Source of the DNA: Macrocystis pyrifera
Taxonomy: Eukaryota > Sar > Phaeophyceae > Laminariales > Laminariaceae
Length of the DNA stretch: 64,000 nucleotides
Assembly (NCBI GenBank): GCA_031763025.1
Contig: JASSKH010000001.1
Location: forward strand, 11,697,102-11,761,101
Direction of reading: 5' to 3'
Within the stretch, counting starts at the first letter, position 1. Every line of letters starts with the position of its first letter. Below, in pieces: positions 1-10,689 of the stretch. Below the pieces are notes generated by a model that was not told the DNA's origin, ran no database searches, and saw only the letters and a program-made list of their open reading frames with translations. The position numbers and the translations under genes were made by a program.

Positions 1-945
1 GTTCCCGCTGTTCCTGTGCATGACCATACCAATCCCCCAGCTCTATACATGAAAATGTACGACAACGCAGGGTATGTCAATATGTTGATCAACTCTTATC
101 AAACTCGGAAAACTCAAACATCCAATCTGCAACTCAAAAAACAAATTCTGGAACCAACGTTCAAATCTTCAAATCAGTTCTAAATTGCTCAAATCCACAG
201 CCTCTTTGTTACAAGTACCCAAACCTCTCGATCCAATGCCAGGTAAAAAGCATTCTTCTCGGATTCAGCCAGGCAAAAAGGCATTTTCCGCGCAATTGGT
301 CCAAAGATATTCCTCCACTCTGAAAAAACAAAGCAGAATTTTCTTTGAACCAAAAAAAACAACTTTCAATTTCCAAAGTACTACTCAAACCTTGCAAGTC
401 GGAAACCATTCAGTATGGACCGCACACGCCTCTAGGCGCTTTATAGTCTCTCTACTTCATACCTGGTACCTGGTACTATATTAAGGCAAATCATGGCAAA
501 TATCACAGTCGTCATTTCAACCAAAATGAAAATCTATCCGAGAAAATATATGCTATTACGGGGGTCCATAGTAAATAGGGCCTATGGTATACATAAAAAC
601 CTACTGTATATATTTACCTATTTTCACTTACAATATTTGGTCCTATTTACTATGGTCCCCCGTAATAGTGAACGCAAGGAACCCCGTTCCTCCGGGCAAG
701 AGTCTTCCCTCATCCCCTACTCCCGCCATATATACACAGATCGTGACGGTAATCTGAGATAGCCTACATCCCTTTCACTAAAATTTCATTTGATGTTGAA
801 ACTACATAAAAAAAACACTATAAAATCTACGCAGAATCCAAATATAGACCAAAAACACATTTCGAAAACACAAACAGCGAAATTAGTTATCCACATTCAC
901 AGGCAACCGCATTTCAATAAAACCACCCCAATGCTCCAAACACTA
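1..945 (-). repeat. Copia-type LTR fragment, open at the window edge
   Basis: This stretch aligns with two separated pieces near the copia element downstream. Bases 1-100 match 36781-36890, and roughly 105-945 match 43170-43735 (shared CCCCGTTCCTCCGGG at about 682, and a shared CAATAAAAC near the right end). The two downstream pieces are the halves of one LTR split by another retrotransposon, so this copy shows the uninterrupted order. Orientation follows the minus-strand copia element. A MITE sits inside at 556-665. About 150 bp (150-350) is missing from the downstream copy. Family assignment is inferred from position next to the copia coding region; the sequence match itself is seen directly. 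Confidence 0.6.
556..665 (+). mobile_element. MITE copy 1, TA-flanked, near-perfect terminal inverted repeats
   Basis: The left end TTACGGGGGTCCATAGTAAA and the right end are inverted repeats of about 25 bp with two mismatches. The inside is A/T-rich and non-coding. The element is flanked by TA on both sides (554-555 and 666-667). The paralogous LTR copy at about 43420-43426 lacks it and carries a single TA at the matching point, which is a clean empty site. A TA target duplication with no coding capacity points to a Stowaway-like, Tc1/mariner-mobilised MITE. Copies 2 and 3 are at 20380 and 52811, both in the opposite orientation. Confidence 0.85.
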
Positions 946-3030
946 CTGATGTTGAATCCGCCGCGGCTGCCTCCTCGTGCGATCTCATGACGTCACCGCA
1001 GCTCGGGTCATCCAGCTTATCCACGTGGGTAAAATCAAACGTCGCCTCCGCAGCATTAACGCGGCACACACAAGTGATAGGGCGTGCAATCGAGCGAGTA
1101 GGTCTGCATTGGGTGTTTTGCTCTTTTCACGCATTCACTGGTTGCAAACTCCTCTTTGCACTATATAGTTCAACTTTTCAATTGCCACCGCAAACAAACT
1201 GTTACTTTTCAAGGAGAATACCTGGTCCCATATTTAATCCATGCATTCCTCGACCAGTGTATACTACTTTACCTAGTTGGTGAACACATACAGCAGCACC
1301 AAGCAAACTGTTTTCGTCTCAGCTCATGCCCATAACTTCACCATCATCAGCAGTGGTACCGGGGCAATAGACGCTGGACAAAGGGGTGTCTTGCATTGCA
1401 GTCCAGTCTCAGTATTGCAATCAAATCCGTGCAATGTACATTCTGATGTTTTTCCCTCAGCACCATACTACTTCTTCTGCAATACGCGTATTAAATATTA
1501 CTCCGTTCGCATACATCTCGCCTTCTGACACGTAACAAGTAGCATGGGTGGTTCCACGCATCAAACCAACAACTCGAAAACGAGTTGCCCGCATTCAAAT
1601 ATGTTAAAATGTGAAATGCCGCAAACAAACATGATGCTGCAGTTGGGCTCAAGGGTTCAACACATACATCTCATTCTGCTGTATTTGCTCGGTGCTGCCA
1701 GCACCACACCAACGCAATGCCAAACTCAGCAATAGGGTGATCATATCAATCGTCATACTGCATGTGATACGTATTGACTTCAAAAGGGTGTACATGGGCG
1801 AAGGGTCTTGTGCAGTCATTAAGCTCACATCGTTCGCATTAATCTTTACCAGATTCTATGAGTACATTTATCCATTTGATTCCAAAGGTATCATGCAGTA
1901 CTGCTGTACCGTTAGGATACAGCAGTAATGCAGCAGTAGACTACATGCATAAAAAAACTACTCGACGTTTCACACTTTCTGATTTACTCTACTTTCATAT
2001 CGTACTCGTACTCGCATCGATGCCCACCCAGAGCCCTCGACCGGTCAACCATGGAACCCACAGACGTCATCGTTCTGCAGTGCGTCTACAGGACAACTTC
2101 AGTGAGGGAAGCTATATACGAATACGTCTGTGCATCTCATCCCAATTTCCAACATTCCCAAATCTGAATCTCCAATGTTATTATCTAACATTCTAAATCG
2201 ATTAACAATCGATCTAAAGACGGGAATCACCAGCAGTAATCAATCAACAAAGTCTAACATGAGGACATAAGTCCTTGCGGGTGGCGCCTCCGTCCCTTCT
2301 CTGTCGTCCTGTCTCTCTTAGGGGAGCGCATCCTGTGTCGCGCCCGTGCGATGCAAACTCCTCCCCCTGCGCCGATCTTCACTCTCTCCCTCGTCTCCTT
2401 CCTCGGGGGCAACATTCCCCGCCATCAACCACCTGCGGGCGTGGTGTTTCATCAGTCTAGGCAAACGATTGTTCTGAAAAAAAATCCGGCGTCGCTCGCG
2501 CAGTCTCCACCTTCTTCCTGTCTTCTACCGACAAAACTCCTCGTTCATGCTCTCTTATTCATACTTTCTATTTCCACGTCGCCAGCGCGAAGCGAACCCA
2601 CAGAATTCAGGCAGATACCTAGTCATCCCGGGGTTTTGCAGCAGCGACGGTTACTCGGCGGTCGACACGACGGCGGCGGCTGGGGCGGTAGCGAAGACGG
2701 CGGTGTGGCGGTAGTGGAAACGGCCGCGGCGATATTGGTGGTTACTGCATGCCCTTCATCGTCGCAACAGGTGGAGCAATTCTCTGACTGCTGCCGTTGC
2801 AGACGGTGCTGCTGGAGATGCAGCTGCCTCTGCATCTGCTACTCTCCAGCGCCTCCGCCACCAGTGCCAAGCGAATCTACGACGTCCGGCTCAAATTTGG
2901 CCCGGCTGGGATCGCTGCTGTTTCTGGTGCCGCATCTCCTGTCTTTCTTGTCACGTCTTTTCCTCCAGGACCTCGAGCTCTTCTTTTCTGTTCATACGCC
3001 AGCTCCCTGACCATCAATACGCAAATCATC
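946..3030. other. Stretch between two LTR pieces, no intact gene
   Basis: No convincing intact gene is seen. The stretch is bounded on the left by the inner edge of an LTR-like copy and on the right by a piece matching the copia 5' LTR, so it may be the shrunken interior of a second minus-strand copia copy. In the complete element the gag reading frame starts about 40 bp inside the 5' LTR. Here a short minus-strand charged frame (about 3008-2890, rich in K, R and E) starts at the same distance. Pol motifs were not found. The part at 2600-2860 is GC-rich with CTG/GCC runs. Confidence 0.35.
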
Positions 3031-3230
3031 TAATCGGACATGCTGGGACTATGTTCCCATCTCTCTAGGTTGGCCTGGGCTACGCTCGCCAAAAACCGAA
3101 TACCGGCTGACACTAGTGTGTTGATTGATCTCATAAGGTAAAGACGCAGCTGGCACGGGAACGCGTGGTTGACTCCAGACAATAACACGGAACTCCTTTT
3201 ATATTACATCCGAGCTTTCGAGTCGACTCG
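3031..3230 (-). repeat. LTR piece matching the copia 5' LTR
   Basis: It aligns over about 200 bp with 49225-49428, the copia 5' LTR region. Shared words include CTCTCTAGGTTG, GACGCAGCTGGCA and AATAACACGGAACTCCT. Identity is well above chance but with many substitutions and small indels, so the copy is old. Together with 1-945 it could mark the two ends of one deleted element. Confidence 0.6.
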
Positions 3231-3239
3231 CCTCATATG

Positions 3240-3971
3240 GGGCTACACCTAGCGAGTGGCATTAGTGGGCACAAATTACCTCGATATCTCAATACCCTAC
3301 AACCAAAATCCCTTTCCTGCATGAAACTCCTCAATCTACGATGGATCTCATGTGTCGTGTTCCTGAGTATAAGCAAAAGTACTCTGCTGTTTTCGTTTGT
3401 CGCAGGAGTTATGTTACAGCACCGTGGACAAACAGGGTAGTTCGCCTGCTCCACCGGCGTCGAAATGGTCTCAGGTTTGGTACGGCAGGAAAATTTCATG
3501 CAGAGAATGTGATCTCGCAAGGAATATCGAGACGCTTAGAGGCCCGCAACGGGGGGTCCCACGACAGAGTAGATACTCTTGGTGTTCCCCACGTGGACAA
3601 ACAAACGAAGCCTGGTGACCCTCTGCGGGTCCAAGTTGAGCCCGTGGTACATACATCCTAAATAATACATAAGATTGCAGATTTTGGGGTTTCCATCGAC
3701 CGGCAACTATGAGTCCACCGGCTGCAAAATTAACAGCCGACCGTGCGACGCCCTCAAAGGCCAATTGCGATTTTTCCCTCCTTGATAAGCCTGCTCGTCT
3801 TCCGTATTTGTCCATCGCCGTGGCCTTCTCGTCGGCCACCCCCGCGACTGACCCTGCCTCACGGCGTTTTGCCGCGCATGGCTCCGACGGTACTCCCTCG
3901 ATTACTTTTTTTTGAAGGTCAACCACCCCTAAACTAGCTCGGATTCGAAGGGTTTTTTGTGTAGTACTCAT
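3240..3971 (-). pseudogene. Decayed coding region, unknown family, divergent partner of 4114-5116
   Basis: On the minus strand an ATG at 3971 opens a frame of balanced composition running to about 3690. Coding character then continues in another frame (about 3690-3550, with a stretch reading RVTRLRLFVHVG) up to a stop at about 3549. After that stop it continues to about 3240, including a CPRC motif. One frameshift and at least one stop make this a relic. Part of it (about 3660-3530) is repeated at 25787-26045 in the same frame (RVTR..R..V.HG....K.IY), which suggests a multicopy, possibly mobile gene. No family is recognised. Confidence 0.35.
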
Positions 3972-4113
3972 ACCCTGATTGAGCACGCGAACAACGCGAC
4001 GAACAAAGCTGTGATGCCGCCATTAGGTACCTCCTGCGAGAGAGTCCTTTAATCGCCCCCGGAGGTTTTTCTCTCGTTGCTCGTCCTGCAAACGCCCCCC
4101 CTCAGTCGGAAAC
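3972..4113. promoter_or_regulatory. Short intergenic gap between two divergent coding relics
   Basis: This gap of about 140 bp lies between the minus-strand ATG at 3971 and the plus-strand ATG at 4114. It could have been a shared promoter region. No TATA-like or other defined motif stands out. The call rests only on the divergent arrangement. Confidence 0.2.
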
Positions 4114-5116
4114 ATGTCTTCAGGTGAAAATGGACGTCTCCAAATAAATGATGATGCGACGCTTCTGATATTGCGAGAACCAAACCCCGCGCCTGCGACC
4201 GGTCCTGGCACGCCCAATGGGCGTACAGTTCGCTTGATTTTCAGCCCTCATATGACCACGGAATATGTAAGCCTGCCGTGCCAATGCCTCCTGAAATATT
4301 GGATAGGCTCGCAAGCCTTTTATGTTCGAGCGCCTTTGGGGGATTGGCCTGAATCTGGGCACCTGATATTGGCTTCGACGTGGTCTCCATGGACAAGCGT
4401 GCCAATCGTGTCCATCGATACCGCACTGACTCATCCCATTCCCCCCTTTGCCGTCCACGCTTGGCCTCGCGATTGGAATCGATTATTTCGACCCTTTTCC
4501 AGTCAAGTCCACCTTCTTTTCTAGGACTGTTTCTGCCGGTGCGCAGACATGTAGGCCGTTTCGGCGGCCGGAGTATCGATCGAAGGCAACGCCGATTTCT
4601 TGGATATCACGTGCACCCCTCTTCGCAGATGCCCTATTAGTCCCCACTCAGCCAACCGTGCTCCAACAATTCTGCTCCAAGCTGTGTCATGGGTACCTAC
4701 AAGATCCAAAGCATACGTAAACCAACTGGAGAGTCCTACTATCCTAACGGCGCCGGCGGCGTCGAGCTAGTCACCATACCAATGTTCAGATGCTTGATAT
4801 GGCCGTCAATGATCAACAAAATTGTTTGGATGCCCCTTGTCCGCCCGTAGAAATAGCGTTTAACATTTTCGTCGTGGAAACAAAAGGGTCGGTCCCCAAC
4901 GAAATTCACACTAACTGCCTCCCTTGCTTACCTTGGACCAGTCGAGCCCACGCCTTCTTGTTTCCGTTACACAAACGCTATTGGAGCGGAAGGCATTCCG
5001 ATATTCCTTCACACTCACCGACTTAGAGTTCTCGAGCTTGGAATTGCGCAAGAACGGTTAGTCCGGCGGAGTCGAACTTGTCGATCCCGTGGCGACAAGC
5101 TGATATTTTTGGGAAT
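4114..5116 (+). pseudogene. Decayed coding region, unknown family
   Basis: From an ATG at 4114 the plus strand reads as coding-like protein for about 330 aa if frame changes are allowed: frame 1 to about 4450, frame 2 to about 4690 (..PTQPTVLQQFCSKL..), a third frame about 4689-4780 (..KPTGESYYPNGAGG..), frame 2 again from 4790 to 5023, then a last shift to about 5113 (..LRVLELGIAQERLVRR..). It ends next to a GTAAGT. Frame switches could be decay or unrecognised introns; decay is more likely because no matching acceptor sites were seen. The protein family was not recognised. Confidence 0.35.
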
Positions 5117-5174
5117 AGTAAGTAATAGAAATTAATTATAGGCGTCCACGTTTGGTTTTCTCTCAGCCAATATA

Positions 5175-5518
5175 CCGGCGTCCCCGGTGGCTTGGTAGGT
5201 GGTCCGCGAGCCTATCAAGATCAATTTCGTGAGTTCGAGTCTCACCGAGTGCATGCTCATAGGGACTTTTTCTTGCATAAAATTGATTAGCGGAAAGCGC
5301 GAGAGCGTGAGTTAGCTGTACATTCGATGATAATCGACGAGCAGTGGGAATGCTGAACCCTATGCGCGATAAAAAATAAAGGCACGTACCGGGGGGGAGA
5401 AGGGACGACACCTGTGACCACGGCTTGTCCAGAAGATCGTCGAGGGTAAAACCTCCTACGAGTGGGCTGGAAAGTAAAAGTGATGATAAAAATAAATATA
5501 TATATATATATATATATA
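5175..5518 (+). mobile_element. tRNA-derived SINE, copy 1
   Basis: The head is tRNA-like. An A-box-like TGGCTTGGTAGG lies at 5188-5199 and a B-box-like GTTCGAGTC at 5233-5241, about 45 bp apart as in tRNA genes. The B box sits in a perfect T-arm (GTGAG/CTCAC). The body is unrelated to tRNA and ends in an A/T-rich tail with a (TA)n run (about 5499-5517). A second copy at 22326-22668 matches over its whole length, and a tail-only relative lies at 61571-61706. Boxes A and B would serve as an internal Pol III promoter. No open reading frame is expected. Confidence 0.8.
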
Positions 5519-5895
5519 GATAACCGCAATCGTTTCCGAAGACATCTGAGCTGGTGTCCCTCGACCAATATTCAGTATTTTTCGTTTTAAAAATCCTGTT
5601 CATTCAAGTTTATTACGCTCGGACGTTTTTGTTTGTCTCGCGTTGGTTTTTCGCAAGACCTGAAACGTTAGTTGAGACCCGACTAGTTATATATGAACTT
5701 GAAAAAAGTGATTGGGAGATCGAGGATTTCATTTAACCTCATCTTTGTTAGCGGTGTGTGATGGCGCAATCGCGTGCACTACGGGATTTGCATGGCTGTA
5801 TGCAGGATATATCTTGTGTGTGAGGAAGACGAAACCTCAAGCTGCAGAATTCAAAGAGTGTTTGGGTCTACTTTCTTATCAATGAGGGATAAAGT
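5519..5895. other. No recognised feature
   Basis: Sequence between the SINE tail and the left edge of the YR retrotransposon relic. No gene, repeat partner or motif was recognised. Confidence 0.3.
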
Positions 5896-6310
5896 ATTTG
5901 GGGTCGGGAGCTGACATAATACTAATACGCAGTTTGCAGTTGTGGAGAGAATTAGCCGTTGTTATTATGGCTGAGAGTGTATTAGTAGTACGTAGCTCAT
6001 TTCAGCAGCAGCGGCTGACATTGTTTGAAGTTGATCGCTCTTGTGGGAGTACAAAGTTGACATCGCACGGAACCATGATGGAAGACTGGTAGAACACGCG
6101 ATTAGACAGGGTCGCTGCTTGCATCTGAACGGCGGTCGCACGCTGGTCCCAGTATTTCTTGAATTCTGGTTGAACACTAGGCATCGACTCGTGCGAAAGA
6201 GCGCTTCATGCGTGGCACAGGCAGCTAGCGTGGACGTGTCCACACCGTGCATCGCAGCGACCATTATGTGCAGATACGGGTAGTTATCTGTCTCTCTAGC
6301 CCTAAAACTC
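5896..6310 (+). repeat. Split repeat A1 (left end of YR element)
   Basis: It matches A2 at 10282-10610 in the same orientation, starting at TCGGGA (about 5899 and 10283). Shared words include CATTGTTTG, CTTGTGGGAGTA and AGGGTCGCTGCTTGCA. It also matches 50460-50905 on the other strand, where homology runs on past A into the element interior. The three copies share the same outer edge, which helps place the element's left end near 5896. Confidence 0.7.
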
Positions 6311-6985
6311 TTGGACTGACTGCCTGTACGTTCACAAGCTGCTCGAGCGAATTGCGTTGGATGTGCTATACCCAAATAGGAGGAAGAGCAATCGCTGAAA
6401 CCCATGAAGCGCATGCAAATCACAAATTGTGAAAACCAGATATCATCGGACTCTCCCCTTGAGCGAATGAAGATAAACTACGATACTCGCTATCGAAACG
6501 ATGATCGCGTCCGGTGATACTCTCGGCAACCTTCGCGTGGATACACCATGATATTTCGAGTACTTATGGCACAATATATATTCGTATTTGAATAACCTGT
6601 TGGGTGTCGAAAGATATTTTTATTCGGTATCGTACCTGGTACGTATTGACCACAAGGACAGCAACGACAGCAAAATGCGTTCGATCGTTGTTGGTAAACC
6701 ATGCGCGACAATATCCCAATTCGATCACACCTTGCGTCAGGATGAGAAAAGTAATCACAACAGCAGGCAGTAGTTGTGTCAACTAAAAATTATTTACGTG
6801 GTGTGCACCTATCGCGTCCACGATGGGGCGCAGTCTATTGAATATATTCTGTAGTTGACTACAAAAATTGCTTCACATTGATGTTGGCAGGTTAATCGTC
6901 ATCTCAAAACTATTTTTGCAATTGAATTCAAACGTTGCGGCAACGCGATGCAAAACTTGCACGTGTAAGATATCGTTAATGCTGA
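6311..6985 (+). pseudogene. Leader and possible gag remnant of the YR element
   Basis: This lies between A1 and the first RT motif, where a gag gene is expected. The first 260 bp align with the inverted copy at 50155-50450 (shared GCGTGGATACACCA.GATATTTCGA). Weaker similarity continues to about 49868. No gag motif is readable, so the gag label is positional inference only. Confidence 0.3.
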
Positions 6986-8110
6986 TTGATTATATATTCG
7001 TTTTCGGTATCGATCACCCCTCGCTGAGGAGCGCACATCAAATTCAGATTGACGTGTACATACACGATATAGCAATCTGGCATTGCATCCACGCCAAAAA
7101 CTCGTGGAATACATAATATTACTTCTGCGAGATCACTGTCGCGTCCGGCGGCTAATGCGGGCACAGACTTCTCAACCGCGCACCGCTGCCGATTGCGGCA
7201 TGTGTTGCAAGAGGTAATATGGCGTATTGTGTGTTTGCGAAAACAATGTCGGCGCGCGCATAGTCCTCAGTAAATGGACGTCGAGAATGCATTATGACAG
7301 GTGGCGGTGGAGTGGGAGCGGTCGCCGTCGTTTGAACACGCATTGCACATAACACAGTGGTAGTGGACAAACGACTGCGGATAGGGTGGCGCAATAGACC
7401 GGGGTTTTGGTGTTTTTGTACGTCGGTGTTAGATCGCTCACACGTCAACACGTCGTAATAAAATACGGTAATGACAGAGTCGGGTCGTGAGGATGCCCCG
7501 CGCGTCGAATCTACTCAGCCGACAGCCATAAAAAATACCATCCCATTATCGCGAGGTTGTAGAATGCCACCATCTACAGGTGGGGGTATACATGGCTTTT
7601 TCTTTGTGGGGTACTACGTCTTCAATGATCTGACGGTTGAAATGCAATCGTATCAATCGGGTATTCGGTGCTTTAAGGTGTCAGCTTCACAGACGTCCGA
7701 TCATCGTCGCCTTTTTGGCGAACGGAGGGCGAGCGACCCCAACATGCTGTTGGCCTGGAAAACAGTTTTGTGGGACACACGGCTGGGAGTGTTTGGTAGG
7801 GAGAGAGATGCGGTAGCCATGACGATCTCACTGCCGTCCCCTACATCAGCCAAACTTCACGATCTACTAACTGGGTGGCCGGCCGACAGGCTATTTTCTT
7901 CGGTTCAGCAAGTGCGGTCGTTATAGGGGAAACTGCTGCGTGTTTGTGAGGTTGCAAGGGCCGGAAATGTTTCATCGATCGCATGCTTAACCTGTTAGGC
8001 TTTCCTCTAATCAAGATATGGGGGGAGAAAGTCCTCCCGTCACTTGTTTCCCGACCGGGACGACTGCAACTTACACCCGAGTTCAATGCAGATGGTGAGT
8101 GTTGGCGGCC
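6986..8110 (+). pseudogene. pol: Reverse transcriptase relic of the split-repeat YR element
   Basis: Motifs appear in the order of the RT at 39884-41506. AHQI (about 7035) matches AHEIPNL, and GIHNITSA matches RIINDLSF. MDVENAL (7274 onward, catalytic Asp at 7277) matches ADVPDAF. IGWRNRPGFW (7381) matches FGWSGSPGFW. YVFND (7615-7629) stands where YVDD should be. SDHRRLFG matches SDHVHLFG, and GWPADR (about 7873) matches QWPLNR of the thumb. Stops at about 7271 and 7295, frame changes near 7380, 7460 and 7960, and the altered YVDD box show it is inactive. Confidence 0.65.
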
Positions 8111-8700
8111 ACTGTTAGATAGCACTCAGCTCACCCTTTGGTATTTTATACGCACCAGCTATAGCTTCTGTTCACAGTGGTATTCGGGCAAGCAGGCGTC
8201 TGACGCAGCTGGAGATGCTATGGGAGGATATTTCTTAGAGTCTGGGGCGCGATGAAGAGTTGGCTTCGATTAGGACGTACGGCACAGATTACGCGAGAAC
8301 GTGGGAACTACGTGTGACCTGTGCCTATATGTCTTGGAGCTGTTTGACATGGTTGTAACTTAGTGGGCGTTAATTATTGTAGGAGCAGACACACCACAAC
8401 ACGCGTAAGAAGCCATGTTGATGCACAGAGATAACAAGCCCGCTGTGGACAGCCTTACTTTTTCCCGGGGGACAAAGAGCGGCGTTCTCGCACTTTCCGC
8501 ATTAATTGGGGTGCTTGGAGATAGGTCGCGGTTGGTGTTTTTGAGCCAAACACGTAAAAAGAGTGGCTAACACCCAGGTTGAGGGAATATCTTGGTGGGA
8601 GCGTTCATCCATTCCACAGGCATGCTACGATGGAGGTGTCATATCTGGGAAACACACCCTTATGAGACACCATGCACTGCGTACGTACCGGACGCCAGTT
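8111..8700 (+). pseudogene. pol: RNase H relic and pol C-terminus of the YR element
   Basis: SDAAGDAMGG (8199 onward) supplies the first RNase H Asp. LELFDMVVT (about 8335) matches LELLGMVVT of the element at 41.3 kb, and HRDNKPAV (8424, Asp at 8430) matches RGDNMAAV. GISWW (about 8586) matches ADGISRW just after RNase H. The spacing of these blocks follows the intact relative. Stops (for example TGA at 8253 and TAG at 8274) and at least two frame changes break the frame. The reading is by motif alignment, so exact limits are uncertain. Confidence 0.65.
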
Positions 8701-9925
8701 GAAGGATGAGTGTGAAACGTGTGTTCTTCATTGTTGGGCAAAATGCGCACGTACGAGATGCGTGTATTAGCATCAGTCGAAATCATACGTTTGTCCCCGT
8801 TGAACTCCGCATTACACCTCGAGGTGACTTAAAAGCCTCAGAGAATTTAGGGTGAACTCTTTGCGTTGAGCGCCTTTCCATCAGCCCTTTGTACGTTCCG
8901 GCTATACCTCAATTGGCTGGAGCAGAACGTTGGGGAAAACGTATGAAGATTATTGTACAGGAAATTTGGCCAGCAGTACCTCCGTCGAGTAGTTACGGGC
9001 TCGTCTGACAAAGCTGGCGCGTCGGGGTTCCGATCTTGGTGGTCTTTTCACTGATTAACCACGCAAGACCAGTGTATTCAACCGTGTGAGTTGGAGGCAG
9101 TCAAAACGTAGGCTTTCGTTGATTTCGCTGCTTGGTGCGGAGCGTCCTAGGGTAATCAAGCGGGAACTATATCAAGCAAACTAGCTGTGATTCCATGTTT
9201 TCATCCGGTCGATCTTGGAATCGAGCGGTTGATCCGGAGGCCGTTAATAAAAAGTGATTGCAGGGTACCTCGCGATCGCATACGCTAGCGGGAACACGCC
9301 CAAGGGTTCGGCTCCCTGCTTCGTGCAATATGTTGGTCAAAGGGCAGGAACGCATACCTTCCTGGAGTTCTGGGGGTGAAGTACGTTTAGTATGTTAGAC
9401 ACGAGATGTGTTTCTTCTGTAGGTCAGAATACGTATTTGCTACTGCGTAATGCCTCGTGCAGCTAGCACATTGTCTCACGCGAAGTGATGTTGCATATGT
9501 TTCTGGCGACACATAGTTGAGGAGTCTTGAATGGAGTGATGCCGACCGTGCCAGAAAGGCGATCAGCCATAGATTGGTAGCGTTGTGGTACCGACACAAA
9601 GCGAGTATCGAGGCCGGTGTTCTGAGTTGGGTGAAGTCGCTGCTCTCATGGTAGCACTACTGTCGTCCCATGAAGCAACACCTGAACCCGCGCCGCCTCC
9701 CTCGTACAGTTCAGGGGGCAAGTAGGGCGTGGAGCTATGGTCAGGCGTAGAGAGCTCTGAGAGAGGTAATTCAAACGTCGGGACAGAACCTCAAGCACCA
9801 CGCTCTTCACTGACGGAGGATAGGAAGTCTCGACGCTTGCGACTGCACGTGACGTATTGCATCGAGTCACTCAGCGAGGAAGAATATGGAAACTCGACGC
9901 ATATAGGGCACACTCGGAATAATGC
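8701..9925 (+). pseudogene. Tyrosine recombinase relic of the YR element
   Basis: The C-terminal half is recognisable. LTRSDVAY (about 9475) matches the region before the FHKGVQVAFENR block of the recombinase at 42 kb. H..RIG with catalytic His at 9808 and Arg at 9817 matches HSGRIG. R.WKLDAY (W at 9887) matches GRWKSRTF. The residue aligned with the catalytic Tyr is His (9911-9913). The distance from His to Trp is 79 nt, the same as in the 42-kb copy. The N-terminal part (8706-9080) is coding-like (ATG at 8706; ..PLYVPAIPQLAGAERWGK..) but not assigned with certainty. Confidence 0.55.
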
Positions 9926-10034
9926 GGACGATGCGGGACGTTGTCTCGAAAATCAGTATAGCTGCCGAGCGTTTGCAAAGACAGTCAAGTCAAGGTGCTG
10001 TGTGAGGTAAACTGAAGGAAGTCTCGGAGTAGCC

Positions 10035-10281
10035 TCGGTTTTTGGGGGAGCATAACTATGCTGGACCATTGGGTGTCTCAGTTGTCCCCCAGAATGCGTA
10101 CAGTAGAACACAGTCAGCAAAGGGAAATGTCTACGTTCATGGGCTAATATATGTGGGTATGACACAGAGTTAGAAAGTGCGGTAGACATGTCAGCCAGCT
10201 GCTTTCCCACCCAAGCCGCACAAAAGATCAAAATACAACGGAATTCGTAAGATATGTACAACAAAGAAAAATATTTCTATG
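10035..10281 (+). repeat. Split repeat B1
   Basis: It aligns with B2 (10690-10935) in direct orientation: CCATTG.{3,6}GGGT.TCTCAGT, GGTATGACACAGAG and GCGGTAGACATGTCA are shared. It lies directly before A2. Confidence 0.7.
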
Positions 10282-10610
10282 GATCGGGAACCGATAAGAT
10301 AACAATCTGTGGTTTGTTGTGGTGGATAGAATCATGCGTTATGGTTCATACTATCTGGCTGACTACGTAGTAGCAGCACGAAACTCGCTTCCACAGCAGC
10401 AAATGGCATTGTTTGGTCGATCGCACTTGTGGGAGTAACAAGTAAATACCCTACGGAACTAGGTAGGGTCGCTGCTTGCAGCTCGACAGCGGTCGCTCGC
10501 TGGTCCAGGAATGTCATGAGTCCCCCCGCCCATCCATCCTTTGTTTAATGGGGAGGGGGATGGAGACGTCTACGAGTATGCAGATAGGTTATATTCTCGG
10601 TTGATATCGT
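10282..10610 (+). repeat. Split repeat A2
   Basis: A direct repeat of A1 with an internal deletion around 10515-10570, after which A-like sequence (GAGTATGCAGATA) resumes. It is sandwiched between B1 and B2, which is the diagnostic feature of split-direct-repeat YR elements. Confidence 0.7.
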
Positions 10611-10689
10611 AAAACCGCGTGTGTACGTATCTACGAGTATTTAATATCGTTTTTTTTAATGGCATGGGTTCATACCAGGGTATACGTTT

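Noticed and set aside
5117..5122. GTAAGT as a 5' splice site of a spliced gene from 4114
   Set aside because: No matching acceptor and no recognisable downstream exon; a SINE begins 55 bp later.
5188..5247. Functional tRNA gene
   Set aside because: Head has A and B boxes and a T-arm but no convincing acceptor stem, and it continues into a repeated non-tRNA body: a SINE head.
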